From the NCBI RefSeq assembly GCF_000252445.1, contig NC_017793.1, forward strand, positions 1 through 53,428: a DNA stretch of 53,428 nt, given 5' to 3'. The notes beneath the pieces are model-generated. The model saw only the letters and a list, made by a program, of their open reading frames with translations. It did not search any database and had not been told where the DNA came from. The stretch comes from Deinococcus gobiensis I-0. GTDB lineage: Bacteria; Deinococcota; Deinococci; Deinococcales; Deinococcaceae. Shown one piece after another: positions 16,819-22,955 of the stretch (positions are counted from its first letter, which is position 1; every line of letters starts with the position of its first letter). The translations under genes were made by a program, and so were the position numbers.

Positions 16819-16855
16819 TTGACCAGAATACCTTTTCTGATAATATTTTATTATG
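16819..16855 (+). promoter_or_regulatory. Leaderless promoter and operator of the XRE gene
   Basis: TTGACC (16819-16824), 16 bases, TAATAT (16841-16846), six bases, then ATG at 16853. The 17-base palindrome GATAATATTTTATTATG (16839-16855) covers the -10 element and the start codon, so repressor binding would block transcription outright. Confidence 0.7.
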
Positions 16856-17077
16856 ACGATCAGAGATGCGCTCCGAGCTGCTCGCCGAGGTCAGAAGCGT
16901 TCCGTAGAGTCGGTGGCCTCAGCCATTGGTGTCCACCCCAACACACTCCGATTCGCTGAAAGCGGGCGTACCCGCATTGCCAGTGACACGCTGGAGGCAT
17001 GGGCACGGGAGTTGGGCCTTGAAATCGTTCTTCAGGCTCCTAGTGACCCCGCTGCACCCATACAGGCGATGGGCTGA
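16853..17077 (+). CDS. Small XRE-family DNA-binding protein
   Basis: A 74-residue protein that is almost only a helix-turn-helix: RDALRAARRGQKRSVESVAS, AIGVHPNTLRFAESG, then LEAWARELGLEIV. It is divergent from the S24 repressor, a layout like lambda cI/cro, and its promoter and start codon lie inside a repressor palindrome. By analogy it may act as a Cro-like anti-repressor of the same operators. Translation would begin at the first base of a leaderless message. The family call is firm; the Cro-like role is inference. Confidence 0.75.
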   Translation: MTIRDALRAARRGQKRSVESVASAIGVHPNTLRFAESGRTRIASDTLEAWARELGLEIVLQAPSDPAAPIQAMG

Positions 17078-17201
17078 TGGCTTGTATCTCTTTTGCCCCA
17101 TTCATCTCCTTGGACGCATGGGGCCAGCTGCGTCACACACTCTCCACTGGTGAGCGAAGCCGGGAGAATCAGTACCCCCTTTTTACAGGCACAGGTCGCT
17201 G

Positions 17202-17477
17202 ATGTCGGCTCCAACCCACAGCCAGTCCATATCCAATGACCTCACCATGCTCCGTGCGCTTAACGAACCCAGTAGAGCCACCGACGTCGAGCGCCACCTG
17301 GGGCAGCCCGGCGCCCACGTTGCCCCGATCCGGCTGCGCAAGGTTCTGACGACCGACCAGGTTCACGTGTACCGGGTCAGGACCTCGGACCTGGGTAACG
17401 CCACGGTGTACCGACAGATACCCCTCGGCGACAAAGCCCTGGCAAACGCGGCCCTGGCTCAGGAGCGTCCCCTGTGA
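17202..17477 (+). CDS. Hypothetical protein upstream of origin region
   Basis: A 91-residue protein with an internal stretch that could be a small helix-turn-helix (LRALNEPSRATDVERHLGQP) followed by a beta wing (VLTTDQVHVYRVRTSD). The family is not recognised. The likely start is the ATG at 17202; its stop overlaps the next frame's GTG (GTGA at 17474), which supports both being genes. Its position next to the putative origin would suit a copy-control protein, but nothing in the sequence proves this. Confidence 0.5.
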   Translation: MSAPTHSQSISNDLTMLRALNEPSRATDVERHLGQPGAHVAPIRLRKVLTTDQVHVYRVRTSDLGNATVYRQIPLGDKALANAALAQERPL

Positions 17478-17791
17478 CGCCTGCCGCCCCCGGCTTCATG
17501 ACCTGCCTGACATCCATTACCACCGGGCTGGCCTCCGCCCGGATGGCCCATCCCCTGGCGGAGACCTTCCAGATCCAGGTCACGTCCACCGGGTATGCCG
17601 AGGTCCGCGCTGCAGGCCGACACGTCGCCATGGTGGTCTGCCCAGAACAGGTTCCGGAGGTCATCACCCACTTGACGGCCGTCCAGGGATACACGGTCAC
17701 CCCACTCCCTCAGACCCTGTGGCGTCGCCTCTGTGGTCTCAGCGGGTGGCAGCTCGTCATTTCCCGGTCCCCCACGGAGCGGCGTCCATGA
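17474..17791 (+). CDS. Hypothetical protein coupled to 17202 gene
   Basis: 105 residues from a GTG overlapping the previous stop. The core alternates strand-like segments (ETFQIQVTSTGYAEVRAAGR, HVAMVVCPEQ) and helices (VPEVITHLTAVQGY), then a WRRLCGLSGW stretch. I recognise no family. It ends 60 bases before the palindrome array. Coding likelihood rests on overlap coupling and backbone-like codon use. Confidence 0.45.
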   Translation: MTPAAPGFMTCLTSITTGLASARMAHPLAETFQIQVTSTGYAEVRAAGRHVAMVVCPEQVPEVITHLTAVQGYTVTPLPQTLWRRLCGLSGWQLVISRSPTERRP

Positions 17792-17853
17792 GCATGCGTC
17801 TGGCTTTCCCTCGAAGAGCCGAACCACACCCCGGCGTCAGCCGGGAGCCGTGC

Positions 17854-18291
17854 CCTGGTGGTGTGGTGAGAAGTCAAGTGGGCGGCCCCTCCTTCCAGGG
17901 CACCCTGGCAATTGCTCTGATGACCATGCCCACCAGAACTGTCCTCCAGATGCACCCAGCCGGAAACATGTTTTCTGGTTGGCACACAAGGGGGGAACAA
18001 GCCACACAGTCTTCTTCCTGGGTTTCCACCTCTCTGTGGCGAGCCACGACGACCAGAACAGCCCGTCAAGTCAGCCATTCCTTGAATACGGTTTCTGGTT
18101 GGCACACCAGAAATCAGAGGCAACGGGTGGGCACCCCCGCCACAACTCACGTCAACCGGCCGACCAGAATCCTGATGCGTGGTCCTGGCTTTCCTGTCGT
18201 GGTGTCTGGTGTGCACACCAGAAGTCAAGAGGCAAGCAAACTCGCTCTGGCACAGCTTCGCCACCTCCGGGGGGCAAGGTGACAACCAGAA
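17854..18291 (+). repeat. Phased palindrome array upstream of rep
   Basis: Three near-palindromes related to TCTGGTGTGCACACCAGA lie at 17974, 18094 and 18205 (the last perfect), with a degraded fourth at 17854, giving steps of 120, 120 and 111 bases. Half-sites ACCAGAA lie at 17932, 18052, 18163 and 18285; the first three precede a palindrome by exactly 42 bases, four helical turns. An inverted copy (TTTCTGGTTGGCACA) is at 18748-18734. The pattern suggests cooperative protein binding for replication control or partition. Confidence 0.7.
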
Positions 18292-18776
18292 TCGGCACGG
18301 TCCTCCCAGGTCAGCTTCCCCACCTGCTGCTGCGTCAGGCCTGCGCTCTGGGACTCACCGGTCGGCAGCTGCTCGAGCGCGCCATACGGCGTCACGGCGT
18401 CTCTCCCCGTACGCCGACCACCCATACCAAGGCTCTTTCCCGTCTGGTCTGGCAAGGGCTCCTGCGGATCGTCGGCCACCTGGGCAAGCGTCGCCTCTAT
18501 GCCCTCACTGCTGAGGGAGAAGAGCGTCTCGAAGAGCTGGATGCAGATTGGGCCCAGGCATCAAGGGGCCAGCCCAGGCCAGCACAACCCAGGCGGAGGT
18601 CAACTGCTCAACCCGCAGGAGCGCCACACTGGCCATGCCACAAGCCTGTCTATACAGCAAAAACTGCGCTGTATACGTGGTTTTTGCTTCCCAGGCACTC
18701 TCTGTACGGATTGACGATGCACGCTACGAAGCATGTGCCAACCAGAAACCCTCTGACGCTAGAGATATGCATTTAG
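18279..18776 (+). CDS. Winged-helix protein between array and rep
   Basis: 165 residues from the GTG at 18279 behind GGGGGGCAAG. The first 90 residues look like a winged helix: LLLRQACALGLTGRQLLERA, SPRTPTTHTKALSRLVWQGL, then a wing LGKRRLYALTAEGEERLEEL. After about residue 100 the sequence turns low-complexity and basic and may not be conserved. The start lies inside the last half-site of the palindrome array, so the protein could regulate itself through it. An open frame extending upstream to 17733 is rejected. Confidence 0.5.
   Translation: MTTRIGTVLPGQLPHLLLRQACALGLTGRQLLERAIRRHGVSPRTPTTHTKALSRLVWQGLLRIVGHLGKRRLYALTAEGEERLEELDADWAQASRGQPRPAQPRRRSTAQPAGAPHWPCHKPVYTAKTALYTWFLLPRHSLYGLTMHATKHVPTRNPLTLEICI
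18651..18687. repeat. Nested inverted repeats
   Basis: TATACAGC (18651-18658) pairs with GCTGTATA (18668-18675), and GCAAAAAC (18657-18664) pairs with GTTTTTGC (18680-18687). The two dyads share bases and so could form alternative structures. The outer pair has the same ends as the AbiE operator at 50671-50703. Confidence 0.5.
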
Positions 18777-19154
18777 CGCGCTCCGCCCCCACCACCCACA
18801 CCCTCTCGTCCTGCGGGGCAGATCGTCACATTGGCCCTGACACCTGTGAGGTCAAGCGGGGTAGCAACCAGGACTGGGTTAACGCTGGGGACATGTCCCT
18901 ATCCGGCGCTGCAAGCATCTCCACTCAACAGCAGACGCTCTCCAGCTCCAGTTGTCAGATCAATTTTTTCAGCAAGGTCCTGTACTTCCAGCAACGAGGC
19001 CTCTTCTCGAAAGTCGCACAAGGTGAGGGCGGCTGCTATGCTCAGAGGCAATCCGCTGGCCGACGTGTATCCGACCAACGGGAAACCCCCAGAGTTGGTC
19101 TACGAAACCGTGTCTGGGGGCAGGTAAAAATCCCGAACTCACCTAAAGTTGTCA
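18777..19154 (+). other. Probable noncoding region before rep hairpins
   Basis: I see no convincing gene here. It holds a perfect 12-base palindrome GGGACATGTCCC (18888-18899) and open frames without coding-like composition. Together with its flanks it probably belongs to the replication control region. Confidence 0.45.
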
Positions 19155-19245
19155 CCGCTTGGGCAAGCGGAGGCATTCGCCTTGCACATAGTTTACGCGG
19201 CTATGTGTGCCCGGTCAACGTACCGGGCGGGATTGGTGTATCCCG
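19155..19245 (+). promoter_or_regulatory. Four consecutive hairpins before rep
   Basis: Four adjacent perfect inverted repeats: CCGCTTG-GG-CAAGCGG (19155-19170), CACATAG/CTATGTG (19185-19207), CCCGGT/ACCGGG (19210-19227) and CGGGAT/ATCCCG (19228-19245). The last ends 21 bases before the rep start. They could be Rep operators, an mRNA attenuator or a single-strand origin. Confidence 0.6.
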
Positions 19246-19266
19246 ATGACGCGTTGGAGTCCATTC

Positions 19267-20502
19267 ATGAGTGCCAAGCAGGCCCGCGGTCTTGCCGCCC
19301 CCAACTACACCCAGGTCCCCAACCAGATCTTTGCCCTGATGCCGTCCATCAGCAACGCCGAGCTCCGCATCACGCTGGCCCTGATCCGTCTGACGCTCGG
19401 ATGGCACCGTCAGCGTACCGAGCGGCTGAGCATTCCTGAACTGGCGGAGGCGGCTGGCATCAGCCCCAACAGTGCCAAGACCGGCCTTCAGGAAGCCATG
19501 CGGCGCGGCACCGTCCGGCGCCACAAGGCCCGCGACGAACTCAACCGGGTGACCTACCGCTACAGCCTGGTCATCGACGACGAAATCAGCGCCGAAGCCT
19601 TCGAGCGGCCGAAGAAGGAGAAAACGGGTGTTTCCGACGTGCAGAACGAGGCGAACACCCATTCATCCAGCCAAAATTTGGCCGGGTCAAAATTTGGCCG
19701 GGTGAAGCGGTTATCCAGCCAAAATTTGGCCGGATGGCCCGTGAATTCATCCAGCCAAAATTTGGCCGGATCTTATAAGGAAGAAAGAAACTATTTAGTA
19801 GTTAAAGAAAAACACACTGCTGGCGCTGACGCGCCGGTGGTGGTCACCGAAGAAAATCAGGACACGGCCCCAACCGAACTCGACCTGCAGGCAGGCCCCG
19901 CATATGCGCCTTACGGCGCGGCCTCTGACGAGGCCGGGGGCCAGCGGATCAGTCCTGTTCAGGTTGATGCGGATGTTCAGGCGAACGAGGGATCTGAACA
20001 GGCCACGAGTACTGAAGAGGTTCCGGCGGCCGGCAGCGCCGAGTCGGAACCGGAGGGGACGGCGAATCACTGGGACATGCTGCGGGCCATCACGGCGGCC
20101 CTGTACCCGGGTGTTCCCCGAATTGCCCCGAGCATCGAGAACCAGGTGGCCAGGGCCGCCAAGGAACTCCGGCTCACCGGCCTGCCGGTCACGGCGCCAG
20201 CGGAGATTCTGGCTTACATCCGGCGAGAGGAGAGCTGGCGCGACACCATCACCCCCATGACGCTGGTGACCTGCTCGGCCGCCTGGCAGCGTTCGCAGGC
20301 CAGCCGTGCGGGCGTTCAGGGGGCCGTGAAGCCCCCAGCAGCTGAGGGACCGGGGTGCCAGCCCGGAGAGCGCCGCCGCGCCCCGGATGGGCAGGTCTGG
20401 ACGGTCGAGGCCATCGAACACGGGCGGATCACCTTCGCGGAATATGACGCGCCGGCCTACGTCCCGACCACGGTGGTCAGCAGCTGGGCGGTGGAGGCGT
20501 GA
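19267..20502 (+). CDS. Replication initiator with lambda-O-like N-terminus
   Basis: 411 residues from the ATG at 19267 (GGAG nine bases upstream); in-frame ATGs at 19207 and 19246 fall in the hairpins and are less likely. Residues about 10-90 match phage replisome-organiser N-termini: NYTQVPNQIFALMPSISNAE, LTLGWHRQRTERLSIPEL, then a helix-turn-helix (AEAAGISPNSAKTGLQEAM). A repetitive linker (SSQNLAG three times) is encoded by the iterons. The C-terminal part (about 275-350) has helices (MLRAITAALYPGVPRI) suited to helicase loading. The next gene, four bases overlapping, is a DnaB-family helicase, exactly as in lambdoid replication modules. It would bind the internal iterons and open the AT-rich stretch. 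Confidence 0.85.
   Translation: MSAKQARGLAAPNYTQVPNQIFALMPSISNAELRITLALIRLTLGWHRQRTERLSIPELAEAAGISPNSAKTGLQEAMRRGTVRRHKARDELNRVTYRYSLVIDDEISAEAFERPKKEKTGVSDVQNEANTHSSSQNLAGSKFGRVKRLSSQNLAGWPVNSSSQNLAGSYKEERNYLVVKEKHTAGADAPVVVTEENQDTAPTELDLQAGPAYAPYGAASDEAGGQRISPVQVDADVQANEGSEQATSTEEVPAAGSAESEPEGTANHWDMLRAITAALYPGVPRIAPSIENQVARAAKELRLTGLPVTAPAEILAYIRREESWRDTITPMTLVTCSAAWQRSQASRAGVQGAVKPPAAEGPGCQPGERRRAPDGQVWTVEAIEHGRITFAEYDAPAYVPTTVVSSWAVEA
19665..19769 (+). repeat. Four iterons inside rep (probable origin)
   Basis: Four copies of CAAAATTTGGCCGG start at 19672, 19688, 19720 and 19756; three share a longer left arm beginning ATCCAG. Each contains the dyad CCAAAATTTGG or its half. They encode the repeated SSQNLAG of the initiator. 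As in phage lambda, iterons lie within the initiator gene and next to an AT-rich region. Confidence 0.85.
19770..19815 (+). other. AT-rich unwinding element next to iterons
   Basis: Directly after the last iteron, about 46 bases (CTTATAAGG through GTTAAAGAAAAACAC) are strongly AT-rich with purine bias, inside an otherwise GC-rich gene. This is the expected place and composition of a DNA unwinding element. Confidence 0.7.
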
Positions 20503-21875
20503 GCGGCCTGGATCTGCCGGTCACCCCACGTGTGCCGCCACACAACCTGGAAGCGGAATTGTCCGTTCTGGGGAGCGTGTTGCTGGACGTCAACACCCTC
20601 GACGGACCAGCCATGAGCGTGCTCCAGCCCGAAACCTTCTACCGGGAGGGGCACAGGAAGATCTTCGCGGCGCAGCTGGACCTGCGGGCCCGGGGGGTAA
20701 CCCCGGATCTGGTGACCCTCACTGAGGAACTCATGCGGGTGGGGCAGATAGACGCGGTGGGGGGCGTGACCTACCTGATCGGCCTCTCGGAACAGACGCC
20801 CATGGCGGCGTATGCCGAGAGCTACGCCGCCATCGTGCGGGAGAAGTGGGTGTTGCGCCAGCTCATCAGCCAGTGCGGGCGCATGATGCAGACCGCGTAC
20901 GAGGCGCAGATGCCCCTCGAGGACATGCTGGGAAAGGCCGCGCAGATCGGGCAGGGCCTGGAGACGCAGCTGGACCAGGGCGTGTATGACCTCTCCGAAG
21001 AGCTGGGTGCCTACGTGGACCTCCTACACAGTGGAGCGGGCGTGGTGCCGCTCTCCACCGGTCTGAAGGACCTGGACAGGAAGCTTGGGGGCGGACTCTT
21101 CCCGCAGACGCTGAACATCCTGGCCGCGCGCCCCAGCATGGGCAAGAGTGCCCTGATGCTCAACATCGCCGAGAGCGTAGGCGCCCACCTGGCCAGGACG
21201 GGCGAGAAGGGGCAGGTGGCGATCGTGAGCCTGGAGATGCCCCGGCAGAGTCTGGTGGCCCGCATGGTGGCGACGCGGGGACGCATCAACTCGGGCATCC
21301 TGCGCAGCGCGGCGAAGGGGGAGCGGCCCCTGGATGAATCCCAGAGCGACCGGGTTATGCGCGCCGCGGCGTACCTGGACCGCGCGCCCATCAAGCTGCT
21401 CGACGATCCGGCAGCGGACACGAACATCCGGATCCTGGCGAACAAGCTGCGGCGGATGCACCGGGAGGCGCCCTTGCGCCTGGTGGTGGTGGACTACCTG
21501 CAGCTGATGTCAACGGGACAGGAGAACCGGCAGCAGGAGGTCAGCGCGGTGTCGCGGGCGCTCAAGGGACTGGCGCGGGAACTGGACTGCGCGTTCCTGG
21601 TGCTCTCGCAGCTCGCGCGCAAGGTGGAGGAGCGCCCGAACCGCCGGCCGATGCTGAGTGACCTGCGGGAGTCGGGGGGGATCGAGCAGGATGCGGACGT
21701 GATCATGTTCATCTACCGCGACGAGTACTACAACCCAGAGACCGACAAGCACGGGATTGCGGAGATCATTGTGGGCAAGCAGCGCGATGGGGAAGTAGGT
21801 ACGGTCGAGGTGCAATTCCAATCGACGCACGTGGGCTTCGCGGATCTGGCCTACCCACAGAGTGGAAGCAACTGA
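20499..21875 (+). CDS. dnaB: DnaB-family replicative helicase
   Basis: A 458-residue hexameric 5'-3' helicase for fork unwinding. It starts at the GTG at 20499, which overlaps the rep stop (GTGA). The N-terminal domain (NLEAELSVLGSVLLD, about residues 16-30) and the RecA-like C-terminal domain are present: Walker A AARPSMGKSAL (about 212-222), SLEMPRQSLVARM, Walker B LVVVDYLQLMS, and the DLRESGGIEQDADVIMF motif with the arginine finger region. The length is normal for DnaB. Plasmids carrying their own DnaB resemble phage modules, so the replicon probably loads this helicase with its own initiator and not through host DnaC-like factors. Confidence 0.93.
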   Translation: MSGLDLPVTPRVPPHNLEAELSVLGSVLLDVNTLDGPAMSVLQPETFYREGHRKIFAAQLDLRARGVTPDLVTLTEELMRVGQIDAVGGVTYLIGLSEQTPMAAYAESYAAIVREKWVLRQLISQCGRMMQTAYEAQMPLEDMLGKAAQIGQGLETQLDQGVYDLSEELGAYVDLLHSGAGVVPLSTGLKDLDRKLGGGLFPQTLNILAARPSMGKSALMLNIAESVGAHLARTGEKGQVAIVSLEMPRQSLVARMVATRGRINSGILRSAAKGERPLDESQSDRVMRAAAYLDRAPIKLLDDPAADTNIRILANKLRRMHREAPLRLVVVDYLQLMSTGQENRQQEVSAVSRALKGLARELDCAFLVLSQLARKVEERPNRRPMLSDLRESGGIEQDADVIMFIYRDEYYNPETDKHGIAEIIVGKQRDGEVGTVEVQFQSTHVGFADLAYPQSGSN

Positions 21876-21876
21876 C

Positions 21877-22131
21877 GTGCCTACCCTGCCCATATTCGAC
21901 CACTGCCCGGAAGGTATAGCGTCTCAGACGGCTCTCCGGAAACTCGGATTCCGGTGAGGGCATCAGGTGGGCACATGGCGGTTCTACCGGCATCGAGGGC
22001 AGAACTGGGGCTGGCAGAGCGTGCCGCTGTACCGGGTCAGCGAGGCTGAGCCGCCTACGCCAGAGCAACTACTGATCCATGCATTGATTCATAGCATTAC
22101 GCACCGGCATTCAGAGTTCTGGCGAATCTAG
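21877..22131 (+). pseudogene. Small reading frame interrupted by TGA after dnaB
   Basis: From a GTG one base after the dnaB stop, 26 codons (PIFDHCPEGIASQTALRKLG) reach a TGA at 21955 and the same frame then continues for 57 codons (TWRFYRHRGQNWGWQSVPLY and a helical end) to a TAG. The second half could start alone at the GTG at 21967. I do not know the family; a decayed gene or a short independent protein is possible. Confidence 0.4.
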
Positions 22132-22204
22132 GAAGTCGGCCACCGTCCTACCTCACCTCAAGAGCCGCGTTACTCTGGCACGCTACCAATTTCCGCAGGG
22201 ATCA

Positions 22205-22319
22205 ATAGTGCAGATTGAGCGGCGAGCAGCCGTTCTTCCTGTTGGGCACGGGTGAGGCCGCTGGGCTGCCAGGGAGAAACGGTCATGCCCAATACTCCTT
22301 ATTTACGCATGGATCAGTA
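22205..22319 (-). mobile_element. Right-end fragment of a second IS630 copy
   Basis: The minus strand repeats the N-terminus of the IS630 orfA (MTVSPWQPSGLTRAQQEERL against MTVPPWRPSRLTRSQLEERR) and ends in an inverted repeat like that of the intact element (22306-22319, TACTGATCCATGCG on the minus strand). The rest of the element is missing. It is a diverged relative of the copy at 13463, not a fresh duplicate. Confidence 0.75.
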
Positions 22320-22328
22320 AGCGCTGTC

Positions 22329-22353
22329 GAGCAGCGCACCATGTGCGCTGCTC
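22329..22353. terminator. Stable hairpin downstream of immunity gene 2
   Basis: A perfect 11-bp GC-rich stem (GAGCAGCGCAC / GTGCGCTGCTC) with a three-base loop. There is no T-run on either side, so intrinsic termination is uncertain. The following 22354-22538 is AT-rich with no gene. Confidence 0.5.
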
Positions 22354-22538
22354 GCTCTCCATCTGAAGCTCTACCTTAGTCACCTGCCGCGTTTATTAAA
22401 AACGTAGAGTTACTATTTTTACGGTTATTAATTAGGATGTAAGTTATAAGTTTTATTCGATTTTAAGAATAGATAATAGTTTTAATAGTTACATTAGATA
22501 TAATTATGTAAGGGTCTTTATGTAAATATGTTACTGAT

Positions 22539-22952
22539 CTATATACTTTCCAAAACATCTAAAATATCTTGACATCCATATGCTATGGCAACATCAATGG
22601 CACTTGTTCCATCGGATCCTAATAGTTTGGGCGATGCCCCATGATTTATTAGAAACTTTATCATGCTTAAGTTATTATCCTCCGGATCTTCTTGAACCAT
22701 AAGACAATATAGATCTACTGCCTGTCCTAACGGGGTAAGTCCAAAATAATATGTATTAGGATCAGCTCCGTACTCTAAAAGCTTGAGAGCTATTTGTATA
22801 TTATCAAACTCAATAGCAGTCTTGAGTGGTGTAATTTGATATTCATCGCTTAAGACATTGAGATCAACACCAGTCTGGCACAAATTAGATACGAGTACAT
22901 AATCGTCCTGCTGTATCGCCTCAATTATTTGACTTACAACTCTCTGATCCAT
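22539..22952 (-). CDS. Putative immunity protein 2, ankyrin repeats
   Basis: A 137-residue protein made of about three to four ankyrin repeats: YQITPLKTAIEFDNIQIALK with LLEYGADPN, GLTPLGQAVD, then MIKFLINHGASP and GTSAIDVAIAYGCQDILDVL. The ATG at 22952 follows the RHS 2 stop by three bases and has GAGGTG as ribosome site. Ankyrin proteins are a known class of immunity proteins next to polymorphic toxins, and the AT-rich composition matches the toxin tip. The likely job is to bind and block the deaminase-like tip in the producer cell. The pairing is inferred from position. Confidence 0.78.
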   Translation of the reverse strand: MDQRVVSQIIEAIQQDDYVLVSNLCQTGVDLNVLSDEYQITPLKTAIEFDNIQIALKLLEYGADPNTYYFGLTPLGQAVDLYCLMVQEDPEDNNLSMIKFLINHGASPKLLGSDGTSAIDVAIAYGCQDILDVLESI

Positions 22953-22955
22953 AAA

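Noticed and set aside
17733..18278. Upstream extension of the winged-helix frame at 18279
   Set aside because: It crosses the palindrome array; the translation has no domain pattern and mirrors the repeats.
17854..18291. CRISPR-like array
   Set aside because: Only short palindromic motifs repeat; units differ in length and the sequence between is not spacer-like, and there are no cas genes.
19665..19769. CRISPR or coding-repeat explanation for the iterons
   Set aside because: Spacing is irregular (16, 32, 36 bases), the repeats are inside an initiator gene and are followed by an AT-rich element, as in lambdoid origins.
21955..21957. Selenocysteine or readthrough at the TGA after dnaB
   Set aside because: No stem-loop is evident and the protein has no redox motif; decay is simpler.
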